A DNA stretch of 64,000 bases from contig CANNAM010000013.1 of NCBI GenBank assembly GCA_947502595.1, positions 41,524 to 105,523 on the forward strand, in the 5' to 3' direction. The first letter of the stretch is position 1; each line of letters begins with the position of its first letter. The stretch comes from an uncultured Marinicella sp. Its GTDB lineage: Bacteria; Pseudomonadota; Gammaproteobacteria; Xanthomonadales; Marinicellaceae. The translations under genes and the position numbers were made by a program. The notes below the pieces were generated by a model. That model made no database searches, was not told the origin of the DNA, and saw nothing but the letters and a program-made list of their open reading frames with translations. Positions 1-9,314 of the stretch are shown piece after piece.

Positions 1-535
1 GGAATTCCTCTTTGTTGTGAACTATTTTCATGCCTTTACCGCCGCCACCGGCAACGGCTTTAATCAGCACAGGATAACCCACTTGATCTGCAGCCTGCTG
101 CAAAGTGGCCTCACTCTGATCAACTTCTTGGTAGCCAGGTACACAAGGCACATCGGCTTGTAACATGGTGATTTTCGCCGCTGACTTTGAACCCATCAGT
201 CGCAAAGCTTCGGTGGGGGCACCGATAAACACCAGACCAGCAGCTTGTAAAGCCTCGGCAAAATTTGCCCGTTCTGATAAAAACCCATAACCCGGGTGAA
301 CTGCATCTGCTCCAGTGGCTTTGGCAGCAGCAATTATTTTATCAATATTCAGGTAAGATTCGGCTAAATCAGTACCGCCTAAGTGACACGCTTCGTCTGC
401 CATTTGCACGTGTTTTGCATGCCTGTCCGCATCAGCAAATACAGCCACGGTTTTGATTTTCATTTGACGACAGGTTTCGATGATGCGAACCGCAATTTCT
501 CCACGGTTGGCAATCAATATTTTATTGATAGGCAT
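1..535 (-). CDS. Acyl-CoA carboxylase biotin-carboxylase subunit, N-terminal part
   Basis: This gene runs off the left edge; about 178 N-terminal residues are visible from the ATG at 535. They begin MPINKILIANRGEIAVRII and continue with HPGYGFLSERANFAEAL and the glycine-rich ATP-grasp loop KAVAGGGGKGMK, which are hallmarks of the biotin carboxylase domain. The family carboxylates the biotin of a carrier domain using ATP and bicarbonate. The FLSERANFAEAL stretch resembles the alpha subunits of 3-methylcrotonyl-CoA, propionyl-CoA or geranyl-CoA carboxylases at least as well as AccC. The C-terminus, which would show whether a biotinyl domain is fused, lies outside the window, so the substrate cannot be fixed. 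Sure of the domain, unsure of the exact enzyme. Confidence 0.9.
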   Translation of the reverse strand, partial: MPINKILIANRGEIAVRIIETCRQMKIKTVAVFADADRHAKHVQMADEACHLGGTDLAESYLNIDKIIAAAKATGADAVHPGYGFLSERANFAEALQAAGLVFIGAPTEALRLMGSKSAAKITMLQADVPCVPGYQEVDQSEATLQQAADQVGYPVLIKAVAGGGGKGMKIVHNKEEF

Positions 536-716
536 AAGGTATGGTGATTATCAGCTGATTTATAGTGCTGAATATTATACAACATTCAATGCAAATTTCG
601 GCTTTGATTTCTGCTGAAAACCCAACAACTTTGACTGTGCTTTGTTGTTTTCAAATGGATTCAAACACAGTTCAGATAAAACAAAGAAAAGAAACAGTTT
701 TATTAAAAAATGACTT

Positions 717-1397
717 TTAAATTGGATTGATTTTCAACAGTTCTCTGCTGTTGATTTTTCTGCCTTGTACCAGATGATTGACTACACTGCGCATCAAGCT
801 GGAAATTTCATTTAATTGTTGGCCATTCAAATTTACTGCATCAATAAACAGTTGAAATGTTTCTGCCAAACAGTGAAACTGGTCCTGTTTACTGTAACCA
901 AACACCAGACCATTGACTGGATCAAATTCAACAAACTCCTTGCCTGAAGACCCATCAGGCAACTGCAGCTCATAGCCCAACTCACAACATAACAACCACT
1001 CAAAACGCCGTAACAGAGGTCTTACGGAAGTAGATTTTTGCAAGGCTTTTACGGTGTTCTGATAAGCTTCAAATATAACTTCGGTGGCATGCTCATTGAT
1101 TCTGACCAAGGTCAATAGCTCATTGCAATAAAGCATCGACACATGATTTTTATACGCACAGTGCTGTAAGACATTGGTCTGTTCTGCAGCTATCAAAGTT
1201 TTAAGAGAGGACTTACCCATCAAGTTAATTTGAGTTAATGTAAATGGTTGAAGCTGACCTTTTAGTTTAGACTTTGGGCGTTGGCTGCCTTTGGCAATGG
1301 CATCGATGATGCCATGGTTTTGGGTGATGAGTTTAATCAACTCACTGCTGTCTTGGTAGGCTCTTTTATGCAGAATATAGGCTTGGTCGGTAATCAT
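717..1397 (-). CDS. recO: DNA repair protein RecO
   Basis: A 226-residue protein of normal RecO length. The N-terminus (ITDQAYILHKRAYQDSSELI) is the OB-fold start typical of RecO, and it is followed by the conserved basic stretch KGSQRPKSKLKGQLQPF. RecO works with RecR to load RecA on SSB-coated single-stranded DNA in the RecFOR gap-repair pathway. It is the last gene of the run rpoE to recO on the minus strand and follows era by 33 bases, the usual era-recO order. No clear intrinsic terminator is visible in the 180 bases before the carboxylase gene. Confidence 0.95.
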   Translation of the reverse strand: MITDQAYILHKRAYQDSSELIKLITQNHGIIDAIAKGSQRPKSKLKGQLQPFTLTQINLMGKSSLKTLIAAEQTNVLQHCAYKNHVSMLYCNELLTLVRINEHATEVIFEAYQNTVKALQKSTSVRPLLRRFEWLLCCELGYELQLPDGSSGKEFVEFDPVNGLVFGYSKQDQFHCLAETFQLFIDAVNLNGQQLNEISSLMRSVVNHLVQGRKINSRELLKINPI

Positions 1398-1430
1398 TGA
1401 TCAGCATTGAAAAGCTGTTATGTGGATTTT

Positions 1431-2363
1431 TTAATCTTTGAATTCATCGGTGTAGCCCAGTGATTCAATCGCCCTGATGTCATCTGTCCATGATGACTTG
1501 ACTTTGACCCATAACTTCAAATTCACTTTGGCATCAATAAAAGCTTCAATTTCTTGTCTTGCCTTAATGCCTATTTGTTTTATGGCATCTCCTTTGGTAC
1601 CAATAATGATGCGCTTTTGGTTATTGCGTTCCACCCATATATTGGCATGTATGTGGTGCATTTCACCCTTTATATTATCGGCTTTGATTTCATATGCTTC
1701 AATATTAACCGTAACACTGTAAGGCAGTTCTTGATGAAACCGATCCATTAACTGCTCTCTGATTAATTCAGTTATGAAAAACCTGGTTGATCGATCTGAC
1801 ACCTGTTCTTCATCAAAAATTGCTTCACCTTGTGGCATGAAGTCATGAATCACATCAACCAAAGGCCCAACGTGTTTATTTTTCAGCGCACTGATGTAAT
1901 GTATGGCATCAAAGGAAAATTCTTGCATGATTTTTTCAACAAATGGAATCATCTGTTCTTTGTGCTTGAGTTTATCAACCTTATTAACCACCAATATTTT
2001 TTTGGCATTCGACTGACTGATGATATTGGCCGCACGCAAATCTTCATCTGTCCATTTAAGTGCTTCTACTAAAAACAAAACTACATCAACATCATGCGAA
2101 GAGGATTGTGCGGTTTGGTTTAAATATTTATTTAACGCGGTACCTTTTTGATTGTGAATACCAGGTGTATCAATAAATATGACCTGCCCACGAGCCGTGC
2201 TGTGAATGGCTAAAATTTGATGTCGAGTGGTTTGCGGTTTAGGTGAAACTATGGACAGTTTTTGCTGTAAAATTTGATTGATCAGTGTGGATTTACCTAC
2301 ATTAGGTCGACCAATAACTGCCGCATATCCAGATTTATAAATTCCTGTGATATCAGAACTCAT
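1431..2363 (-). CDS. era: GTPase Era
   Basis: A 310-residue Ras-like GTPase followed by a KH domain. G1 is GRPNVGKSTL near residue 18, G3 is DTPG, and G4 is NKVD near residue 127. The C-terminal KH RNA-binding segment carries IIIGTKGDAIKQIG. Era binds 16S rRNA and helps mature the 30S subunit. The start codon overlaps the stop of rnc (ATGA-type, 2360-2363), so translation is probably coupled, as in many proteobacteria. Confidence 0.97.
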   Translation of the reverse strand: MSSDITGIYKSGYAAVIGRPNVGKSTLINQILQQKLSIVSPKPQTTRHQILAIHSTARGQVIFIDTPGIHNQKGTALNKYLNQTAQSSSHDVDVVLFLVEALKWTDEDLRAANIISQSNAKKILVVNKVDKLKHKEQMIPFVEKIMQEFSFDAIHYISALKNKHVGPLVDVIHDFMPQGEAIFDEEQVSDRSTRFFITELIREQLMDRFHQELPYSVTVNIEAYEIKADNIKGEMHHIHANIWVERNNQKRIIIGTKGDAIKQIGIKARQEIEAFIDAKVNLKLWVKVKSSWTDDIRAIESLGYTDEFKD

Positions 2364-3019
2364 GATGGTCGCAAACTTTCAATGGCTTTATTGGCTGCTG
2401 ATTGTTCGGCTTTTTTGATTGAGCTGCCAGTGGACTCTACCGACAGTTTCAACTCGTTAACCAGACACAACACTTTGAACCTGATTTCATTGTTAATTTC
2501 TATTTCTTCGATGGTTTTATACTCGGGTAGTTGCAAGCCTTGTTGCTGCAGAATTTCTTGTAGTTCAGATTTTGGGTCTTTTTTTATCAGTGTAGGATTG
2601 ATTAACTGTAGCCATGGTTGCATCACAGACTCAATAAAGTTTTTGGCTACGTTATAACCTTGATCCAATAACACTGCACCAAACACGGCCTCAACCGCAT
2701 CGGCCAAAACTGATGACTTGTTCACACCACCAGATTTGATTTCGCCTTGGCCCAACTTTATCATTTGACCCAGCTCATAATGCCTGCCAACTGCAGCAAG
2801 GGTTTTACCTTTAACAATTTGCGACCTGAGACGTGAAAGCTCACCTTCAGTTAAATCAGTGTATTTTTGAAACAAGTAATTTGATATCACCAGCGACAAT
2901 ATTGAATCACCTAAAAACTCAAGTCGTTCGTTGTTATTTTTGCCCATACTGCGGTGAGTTAAGGCCTGCTGAATCCAGTGATCCTCATGCCACTCTATGT
3001 TTTGTCCAAGAACTTTCAA
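2360..3019 (-). CDS. rnc: Ribonuclease III
   Basis: A 219-residue RNase III. The catalytic signature NNERLEFLGDSILSLV lies near residues 28-43, and a double-stranded RNA-binding domain occupies roughly the last 70 residues (DPKSELQEILQQQG onward). It processes rRNA precursors and other structured RNAs. It overlaps era by 4 bases and follows the DUF4845 gene by 4 bases, so lepB, DUF4845, rnc, era and recO look co-transcribed. Confidence 0.97.
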   Translation of the reverse strand: MKVLGQNIEWHEDHWIQQALTHRSMGKNNNERLEFLGDSILSLVISNYLFQKYTDLTEGELSRLRSQIVKGKTLAAVGRHYELGQMIKLGQGEIKSGGVNKSSVLADAVEAVFGAVLLDQGYNVAKNFIESVMQPWLQLINPTLIKKDPKSELQEILQQQGLQLPEYKTIEEIEINNEIRFKVLCLVNELKLSVESTGSSIKKAEQSAANKAIESLRPS

Positions 3020-3023
3020 TTGA

Positions 3024-3383
3024 TTAATTCAGCTGTACCTGATCTTCGAAGCGCATCAAAAATGACAAGTTATATAAAAATTCTTTTTCAACTTCATATT
3101 TAACCAACAACTCCCTGCCATTACCCCTGATGACTTTGAAATCAGCTGAATTAAGATGCGTTACATAACTGATGTTCAAACGTTTCATCATTCCAGACTT
3201 TATTTGTCCAGGTGTTTTACCAGCACTTTCTGCAGCTTCTGCTTTCATGGCTTTGACCACTGAAAAATGATCCATGTACACTGGCCCAATTTGCATGCCC
3301 GCATAAAGAAAAAAGCCCAATACTCCCAATACAAATATAAAGCCTATCAGTGTGATGCCTTGTGCTTTCTTTAATGATTTCAT
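3024..3383 (-). CDS. DUF4845 family membrane protein
   Basis: A 119-residue protein with one N-terminal hydrophobic segment (residues about 9-29, ITLIGFIFVLGVLGFFLYAG) and a small soluble remainder. Proteins of this type sit between lepB and rnc in many gammaproteobacteria, and I assign DUF4845 from that context and the sequence. The function is not known to me. The MKSLKKAQGITLIGF start superficially recalls a prepilin N-terminus, but the G/F/E pattern of a prepilin cleavage site is absent. Confidence 0.8.
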   Translation of the reverse strand: MKSLKKAQGITLIGFIFVLGVLGFFLYAGMQIGPVYMDHFSVVKAMKAEAAESAGKTPGQIKSGMMKRLNISYVTHLNSADFKVIRGNGRELLVKYEVEKEFLYNLSFLMRFEDQVQLN

Positions 3384-3458
3384 GGTTTTACCTCTGTTAT
3401 CTCAACAATTAATTTATATATTTTAACCGAATTATTATCAATTGATGCTTAATTAATG

Positions 3459-4259
3459 TCAAATTATCTTCGTGCCAATGCGTTTCAGCCCTTCAAAGAA
3501 ATTAGGAATGCGCCAATGCATCCATATGAATTGCGCTTTACCGACCAAGTTCCTTTCTGGGACCAGACCCCAAACCCGGCTGTCTGCAGAGTTATCACGG
3601 TTATCACCCATCACAAAATAATGACCTTCTGGCACAGTCAATTGGGTGAAGTTAAAGGCTTGGTTAGAGATGCCATTGATGGTCAACATTTTATGTCCAA
3701 CGCCATTTAAATATTCAATCTTTTCAATCACTGTGTGTCTGGGTTGTAAATCATCTATAAAGCCTTCGTATTGACCAACAACTTCTTGTTTAACAGCTTC
3801 ACCATTTAAATAAATTTTTTCCGTTCTGGCATCAAAATAAAATTCATCACCTGGTAAGCCAATGACTCTTTTGATGTAATCATCTTTTTGGTTTGGCGGG
3901 TACCTGAATACCACCACATCACCGCGCTCTGGCTGGCCAATTTCGATGAAAGTGTCATGCAGAACAGGTAATTTAAGTCCATATGAAAATTTATTCACAT
4001 AAATAAAATCTCCAGTCAATAAAGTAGGCATCATTGATGAAGAAGGGATTCTGAATGGTTCAAAAACAAAGGTTCTGACCAGCAAAACAAATATAAACAC
4101 CGGAAAGAAGGAATAACCAAACGCAATGATTGAGGCCATAACCCCGGGGTCTTGAGGTGCTTCTCCACGGTATTTAAATTTGCCTATCAACCAACAAACC
4201 AAAGTAATGGCGCTGGCCAGCGTTAAAAATGCTTCAAAATCAAAATGAATTTCATTCAC
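3459..4259 (-). CDS. lepB: Signal peptidase I
   Basis: A 266-residue membrane protease with two N-terminal hydrophobic segments. The catalytic serine is in IPSSSMMPTLLTGD (about residue 73-86) and the catalytic lysine in DYIKRVIGLPGDEF. The C-terminal box GDNRDNSADSRVWG is also present. It removes signal peptides on the periplasmic face of the inner membrane. It follows lepA by 13 bases, the classical lepA-lepB pairing. Confidence 0.97.
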   Translation of the reverse strand: MNEIHFDFEAFLTLASAITLVCWLIGKFKYRGEAPQDPGVMASIIAFGYSFFPVFIFVLLVRTFVFEPFRIPSSSMMPTLLTGDFIYVNKFSYGLKLPVLHDTFIEIGQPERGDVVVFRYPPNQKDDYIKRVIGLPGDEFYFDARTEKIYLNGEAVKQEVVGQYEGFIDDLQPRHTVIEKIEYLNGVGHKMLTINGISNQAFNFTQLTVPEGHYFVMGDNRDNSADSRVWGLVPERNLVGKAQFIWMHWRIPNFFEGLKRIGTKII

Positions 4260-4272
4260 TGTTCATGTTCCT

Positions 4273-6057
4273 CTAACTGTCTACTTTTAATACGGCCAAG
4301 AAAGCCTCTTGCGGCACTTCTACACGACCAATTTGTTTCATCCGTTTTTTACCGGCTTTTTGCTTTTCTAATAACTTTTTCTTTCTCGAAGCATCACCAC
4401 CATAACATTTTGCAGTAACGTTTTTACGCAATGCCTTGACTGTGGTTCTGGCAATCACTTGTGAGCCTATGGCTGCTTGAATCGCAACATCAAACATTTG
4501 ACGTGGAATCAACTCCTTCAACCTATCAGTCAAATCTCGCCCACGTCGCTGCGCATTGTCTCGATGCGTTAATACCGACAAAGCATCTACCCGCTCGCCA
4601 TTAATCAGCACATCCAAGCGGATAAATGGACCAGCCAAATAATGGCTGAATTCGTACTCAAATGACGCATAACCACGACTGACTGATTTCAAACGATCAA
4701 AGAAATCCAGCACCACTTCACTCAAAGGCAGTTCAAAAGTCAGTTGCACTTGATTGCCTAAATACTGCATGTTTTTTTGAATGCCACGCTTTTCAATACA
4801 CAATGTTATGACTGAACCCACATAATCTTGAGGCAACAGTATATTGGCCGTGATGATAGGCTCTCTGATTTCTTCAAACATAGCAGGTAAATCAGCTGGG
4901 TTATCCAGCATCACTTGGTTGCCACTTTTATCAATCATTTCATAAACCACAGTTGGCGCCGTGGTTACCAAGTCTATATCAAACTCACGTTCAATCCGTT
5001 CTTGTACGACTTCCATGTGGAGCATGCCTAAAAAGCCACATCTAAAGCCAAAGCCTAGTGCGGTTGAAGACTCAGGCTCAAACTTCAGTGAAGCATCGTT
5101 CAACTGCAGCTTTTCCAAAGCTTCACGCAAGTCTTGATAGTCATCGGCTGAGGTTGGAAACAAACCAGCAAATACCCGAGGCTGTGATTGCATGAACCCA
5201 GCCAATGGCTCCTTGGCTGGGTTTTGAGTTAAGGTTATGGTGTCACCAACTGGCGCACCATGCACATCTTTAATCGATGCACTTAAATACCCCACTTCTC
5301 CACACTTAAGGTGTTTGCCTGGGGTTCTTTTAGGGGTAAATTTACCTAAGCCCTCAACCAGTTGATCAGACTTAAGCGACATGATTTGAATTTTATCTTT
5401 GACCGTTAATTCACCGTTAAATATTCGAATCAATGACACCACACCTAAATAATTATCAAACCAAGAGTCAATGATAGAGGCTTGTAGTGGTGCATCTGGA
5501 GACCCTTCAGGTGCAGGAATTCGTTGGGCAATGGCTTCAAGCACTGTATCAATGCCCAGCCCAGTTTTGGCTGAAACCAGTAAGGCGTCAGAGGCATCAA
5601 TACCAATAATCTCTTCTATTTCTTGTTTAACCCGTTCCACATCGGCCGAGGGCAAATCAATTTTATTGATCACAGGGATCACTTCCAGACCCATTTCTAT
5701 GGCAGTATAACAATTGGCCACAGACTGTGCCTCTACACCTTGAGCCGCATCAACCACCAACAAAGCCCCTTCACAGGCTGCCAGTGATCTCGAGACCTCA
5801 TAAGAAAAATCCACATGACCAGGGGTATCAATCAAGTTGTATTGATAAACCTCACCAGATTCAGACGTAAACTCTAAACAAACCGCCTGTGACTTAATGG
5901 TGATACCCCGTTCACGCTCAATATCCATGCTGTCCAAAACCTGTTTATCCATTTCACGTTCGGTCAAGCCCCCACAAACTTGAATGAACCGATCGGCCAA
6001 GGTTGATTTACCATGATCAATGTGGGCAATGATGGAGAAGTTTCGAATGTTTTTCAT
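4273..6057 (-). CDS. lepA: Elongation factor 4 (LepA)
   Basis: A translational GTPase with G1 [15 protein letters not shown]3 [13 protein letters not shown]4 NKIDLPSAD and the LepA-specific C-terminal domain ([20 protein letters not shown]). EF4 is a ribosome-associated GTPase linked to back-translocation and 30S biogenesis. The open frame extends to 6105, but I place the start at the ATG at 6057, giving [19 protein letters not shown]. This matches the family length near 595 residues, has an AGGA box 5 bases upstream, and avoids the hairpin at 6102-6130 that would overlap the longer version. Confidence 0.96.
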   Translation of the reverse strand: MKNIRNFSIIAHIDHGKSTLADRFIQVCGGLTEREMDKQVLDSMDIERERGITIKSQAVCLEFTSESGEVYQYNLIDTPGHVDFSYEVSRSLAACEGALLVVDAAQGVEAQSVANCYTAIEMGLEVIPVINKIDLPSADVERVKQEIEEIIGIDASDALLVSAKTGLGIDTVLEAIAQRIPAPEGSPDAPLQASIIDSWFDNYLGVVSLIRIFNGELTVKDKIQIMSLKSDQLVEGLGKFTPKRTPGKHLKCGEVGYLSASIKDVHGAPVGDTITLTQNPAKEPLAGFMQSQPRVFAGLFPTSADDYQDLREALEKLQLNDASLKFEPESSTALGFGFRCGFLGMLHMEVVQERIEREFDIDLVTTAPTVVYEMIDKSGNQVMLDNPADLPAMFEEIREPIITANILLPQDYVGSVITLCIEKRGIQKNMQYLGNQVQLTFELPLSEVVLDFFDRLKSVSRGYASFEYEFSHYLAGPFIRLDVLINGERVDALSVLTHRDNAQRRGRDLTDRLKELIPRQMFDVAIQAAIGSQVIARTTVKALRKNVTAKCYGGDASRKKKLLEKQKAGKKRMKQIGRVEVPQEAFLAVLKVDS

Positions 6058-6101
6058 TAATTCCTGTGCAGGTGTGGTTATATTATTAACAGCCATAAAC
6101 A

Positions 6102-6130
6102 ACAAATCCCATGAGATTCATGGGATTTGT
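6102..6130 (-). terminator. Hairpin between degP-like gene and lepA
   Basis: A perfect 13-base inverted repeat (ACAAATCCCATGA at 6102-6114, TCATGGGATTTGT at 6118-6130) with a 3-base loop. It lies 30 bases after the protease stop on the minus strand and is followed there by a T-rich but interrupted stretch. It probably terminates or attenuates transcription from the sigma-E operon before lepA. Confidence 0.6.
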
Positions 6131-6160
6131 GAATTTGGCACTATTTTATACTGTTAATGG

Positions 6161-7519
6161 TTAGCGTTCAATCACTATAAACGTATTACCTGCACCTCGT
6201 TTAATCAATAAAACCAGCGGTTCATCTTCACTTAAACTGTCAATGGCTTCACTGAAGTCAGTTAAATTATCAATGTTCTGTTTGCCTATTTTCTTGATTA
6301 CATCACCAACCCTGAGGTTTGCTCGCTCTACGTCACGCTCGGATATGGCGGTAACGATGACACCCGATTTTTCACCGGTGCGCTCTTTATCTTGCTCCGA
6401 CAATTTACTGACTGAAAAACCAATACCAGCTGAGACTTCATTTTTGCCGTTGCCAGCACTGCCACCATCAGCAGTTAAACTCAAAGCATCTAATTGAGCG
6501 GTTAATTTTTTTACTTTACCGTCTCTGAACACTTCAAAAGCCACTTCTGTATCAGGCATAACACTGCCTACCACTGGCGGCAATGATTGGCTGGTTTTAA
6601 TTTTTTTGTTGTTAAAGCTGATAATAACATCACCTACTTCAACACCTGCTTTTTCAGCTGCACTGTCAGGTGATACTTGGTTAACCAAAGCACCCATGGG
6701 CTTATCCATGCCGAAATAATCGGCTTTGGCTTGGTTGACATTCTCAATACCCACACCCAACAAACCACGCTTCACTTCGCCATTGGCTTGCAGTTGTTTT
6801 GCGACATTCATTGCCACATCAATAGGTACAGAAAATGAGATTCCCATGTAACCACCAGTGTTGGAGAATATCAGCGTATTGATACCTACAACTTCACCTT
6901 TAAGGTTAATTAATGGACCACCTGAGTTACCACGATTGATGGGTACGTCTGATTGGATGTAAGGCACATACTGTTGCCTACCAATTTGGCGGCCTTTGGC
7001 ACTGATTATGCCTTTGGTGACTGAATTTTCAAAACTCAGTGGCGAGCCTATTGCCATCACCCATTCACCAATTTGCAACTCATCGGCTGAACCCAGTTTC
7101 AACTTTGGTAAATTTTTTCCATCAATTTTTAACAAGGCAATGTCACTGGCCTCATCTTCACCAATCAGTGTGGCTTCGTATTCGCGACGATCCAATAAAG
7201 TCACTAAAATCTTATCCGCACCATCGATCACATGACGATTGGTTAGAATCAATCCATCTTCTGAAATGATGAATCCAGAACCACCTGAAACGCGGTCACG
7301 GTTTTGTGGTTGATTTGGGATACCAAAAAAGCGAAACAACTCTTCATTTGGTTGTGGTGTATTGCTGGTTTTTTCTTCTGCATTTTCTCTGGCCACAATA
7401 TTCACCACTGCAGGACCTGTCAACTCGGCCAGATCAACAAAATTAGGCAGATTCGATTCTTTGGCCAATGAAGTCAAACTGAATAACATCAATGACATGA
7501 ATAGATATACTCGTTTCAT
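6161..7519 (-). CDS. DegP/MucD-type periplasmic serine protease
   Basis: A 452-residue HtrA-family protease. A signal peptide covers about residues 1-19. The catalytic triad is visible as His96 (LTNRHVIDGAD), Asp126 (EASDIALLKID) and Ser199 (RGNSGGPLINL). Two PDZ domains follow, starting near residues 255 and 360. The family degrades or refolds misfolded envelope proteins. Its position downstream of rpoE-rseA-rseC matches mucD in the Pseudomonas/Xanthomonas arrangement, and it is expected to belong to the sigma-E regulon. A strong GAAGGAG box precedes the ATG. DegQ is an alternative name at this level of similarity. Confidence 0.93.
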   Translation of the reverse strand: MKRVYLFMSLMLFSLTSLAKESNLPNFVDLAELTGPAVVNIVARENAEEKTSNTPQPNEELFRFFGIPNQPQNRDRVSGGSGFIISEDGLILTNRHVIDGADKILVTLLDRREYEATLIGEDEASDIALLKIDGKNLPKLKLGSADELQIGEWVMAIGSPLSFENSVTKGIISAKGRQIGRQQYVPYIQSDVPINRGNSGGPLINLKGEVVGINTLIFSNTGGYMGISFSVPIDVAMNVAKQLQANGEVKRGLLGVGIENVNQAKADYFGMDKPMGALVNQVSPDSAAEKAGVEVGDVIISFNNKKIKTSQSLPPVVGSVMPDTEVAFEVFRDGKVKKLTAQLDALSLTADGGSAGNGKNEVSAGIGFSVSKLSEQDKERTGEKSGVIVTAISERDVERANLRVGDVIKKIGKQNIDNLTDFSEAIDSLSEDEPLVLLIKRGAGNTFIVIER

Positions 7520-7590
7520 TCTTTACTCCTTCAATTGATTGGATTAATAATCGGTAATAGACTGTAAAATTCTGGATTAGTGCCAGACAA

Positions 7591-8055
7591 TTATAAAATC
7601 GTGACTTTTGGCCTAAATTTCAAGGGTGAAAAAGCCTGAACTCGACGTGCGGCCAAATAAACCAACAACAAACCACCTATGAATCCAAGACCTGCTGTTA
7701 AATCTGCACTGATGTTAAGCCAAACACCCACCCAATGGCCGGCAAGCAGTGACAGCATGATGATCAATAATGGCACTAAATAGAGTCGAGCACTGGACTT
7801 CATCAAATCATGGTTGTTGAACTCCAATTGCACCATTTGATTCAATAAATCAGGCCGCTGAAAGGTATCACCTGGATCCAAGAGTTGGTATTGTGAACTT
7901 GATTTTGATAATTTAAAAAGATTGTTGTGCGAAGAAAATAAATTTATGAGCGGCTTATTACAGTTGCTAGGGCAACCAACACAACGTTCAGTTTGGATCA
8001 GGTTCAACCATACAGAGTGGTTGTTTCTGGCAACCACTCTGGCAATTCTTTTCAT
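7591..8055 (-). CDS. rseC: RseC/MucC family regulator
   Basis: A 154-residue protein with an N-terminal cysteine cluster (CVGCPSNCNKP, about residues 25-35) and two adjacent membrane segments (about residues 92-110 and 117-135). RseC/MucC proteins are inner-membrane modulators of sigma E and are also implicated in reduction of the SoxR iron-sulfur cluster. It overlaps rseA by 4 bases. The usual rseB gene is missing between rseA and rseC. Confidence 0.85.
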   Translation of the reverse strand: MKRIARVVARNNHSVWLNLIQTERCVGCPSNCNKPLINLFSSHNNLFKLSKSSSQYQLLDPGDTFQRPDLLNQMVQLEFNNHDLMKSSARLYLVPLLIIMLSLLAGHWVGVWLNISADLTAGLGFIGGLLLVYLAARRVQAFSPLKFRPKVTIL

Positions 8056-8645
8056 TCTTCAGCGGTGTTATTCTGTTGAGCCTTTTGCCTGGTTTGAATG
8101 ATGATTCGATTCACGTATTCAGTGTTGTAATACACTGGTATTTGCGGTTGGTAATTACTTTCAGACAAATACTGTTGAATTTGTGGTGTTAATGATGGGT
8201 AACGGGTGTAACCAGTTGGCTGTTCAACCCGCACCATACTGGCGTTAGGCGGATTAATGAATTGCTGTGAAGTTTTGGCGTAAACAGGGCTGTTTTGTAC
8301 ACTGTTCAGGTCATCTTGATTAAAAGTAAAAACCGCCACCAATGCTACTGAGGCCGCAATTGAAGCACCAGCCAAAGTCTTCATCCAACCACTGAATCGA
8401 TTGGGTGCAGCTGTATCAATGGATTCTACACCAGCGTTAAGCTGCTTAACCACAGCAGCTCCCAGGTTGTCCATCAAAGGCGCATCGTGTTCTTGTTGCA
8501 GACAAGAGCGCAACATGTGGTAATTGTTCCAACTGGACTGTAACTGTTCGTCCGATTGCATGCGCTTCAATAGAAAACGGCTGCAATCATTCGGTAGTTC
8601 ACCATCCATTAATTCGGATATGTTTTGTTTTGACTTATCTGACAT
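8052..8645 (-). CDS. rseA: Anti-sigma-E factor RseA/MucA
   Basis: A 197-residue single-pass membrane protein. The N-terminal 80 residues (ISELMDGELPNDCSRFLLKR) match the cytoplasmic sigma-binding domain, a transmembrane segment follows at about residues 90-108 (GASIAASVALVAVFTF), and the rest is periplasmic. It sequesters sigma E until cleaved by DegS and RseP. The start overlaps the end of rpoE, indicating translational coupling and balanced stoichiometry. Confidence 0.9.
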   Translation of the reverse strand: MSDKSKQNISELMDGELPNDCSRFLLKRMQSDEQLQSSWNNYHMLRSCLQQEHDAPLMDNLGAAVVKQLNAGVESIDTAAPNRFSGWMKTLAGASIAASVALVAVFTFNQDDLNSVQNSPVYAKTSQQFINPPNASMVRVEQPTGYTRYPSLTPQIQQYLSESNYQPQIPVYYNTEYVNRIIIQTRQKAQQNNTAEE

Positions 8646-9267
8646 GTTGTTCTCTTCTTAAACTCTCATCTGCTAATAGAGGTCGTAATGCCTGATCTAT
8701 GGCATCACGTGCCCTGAATATTCTTGACCTAACTGTACCTATTGGGCAATCCATTTCGGCAGCAATTTCATCGTAACTTAGGCCATCAACTTCTCTTAAA
8801 ATAATGGCTTTTTTTAAATCTTCTGGCAATTGTGCAATTGCTTTCGACATGGTTTTTTCTAACTCTCCGCGAGAATAGACAGCGTCTGGTGTGTCCAAGT
8901 TCCTGAAATCTTCATTACTTAAAAAAGATTCAGCATCTTCAAACTCTACCTGGGTGTTTTGAATTCTTCTGGATTTTGCTACCAAATGATTTTTTGATGT
9001 GTTAACGGCAATTCTGTATATCCAAGTGTAAAAAGAACTGTCACCACGAAAGTTCGGCAGTGCCCTAAAGACTTTAATAAAGACTTCTTGCGCCACATCT
9101 TGTATTTCATGGCGGTCTTTGATGAATTTAGCTATTACATTGGCCACTTTTTGTTGATAGCGATTAACTAACAGCTCAAATGCAGCCATCTTCCCTTGTT
9201 TCGCTTGCTCAACTAACTCTGCGTCCAACGTTTTTTCTGACATCTTATCTTGGTTTTTTGAATTCAT
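8635..9267 (-). CDS. rpoE: RNA polymerase sigma-E factor (RpoE/AlgU)
   Basis: A 210-residue ECF sigma factor. Region 2 contains YQQKVANVIAKFIKDRHEIQ and DVAQEVFIKVFRAL. Region 4 contains REVDGLSYDEIAAEMDCP and GTVRSRIFRARDAI. It directs transcription of envelope-stress genes. It is the first gene of the rpoE-rseA-rseC-degP block, and the promoter candidates at 9280-9314 allow autoregulation. Confidence 0.97.
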   Translation of the reverse strand: MNSKNQDKMSEKTLDAELVEQAKQGKMAAFELLVNRYQQKVANVIAKFIKDRHEIQDVAQEVFIKVFRALPNFRGDSSFYTWIYRIAVNTSKNHLVAKSRRIQNTQVEFEDAESFLSNEDFRNLDTPDAVYSRGELEKTMSKAIAQLPEDLKKAIILREVDGLSYDEIAAEMDCPIGTVRSRIFRARDAIDQALRPLLADESLRREQHVR

Positions 9268-9279
9268 TTAATTGCCTGG

Positions 9280-9314
9280 TTGGACTGTATAATGATGAAA
9301 ATAGTTCATTACAA
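9280..9314 (-). promoter_or_regulatory. Candidate overlapping sigma-70 and sigma-E promoters of rpoE
   Basis: On the minus strand TTGTAA (9309-9314) and TATACA (9286-9291) are 17 bases apart, a reasonable sigma-70 promoter. Interleaved with it, GAACTA (9302-9307) and TCCAA (9280-9284) are also 17 bases apart and approximate the sigma-E consensus GAACTT/TCTGA. The -10 match is imperfect, so the sigma-E reading is tentative. Confidence 0.4.

Noticed and set aside
3024..3383. Type IV prepilin-like start in the DUF4845 protein
   Set aside because: The resemblance is only to the hydrophobic segment; the glycine/phenylalanine/glutamate processing pattern is missing.
7520..7590. Sigma-E promoter directly upstream of the degP-like gene
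   Set aside because: The best candidate (GGCACT with TCTAT about 17 bases away) is too far from consensus to claim.
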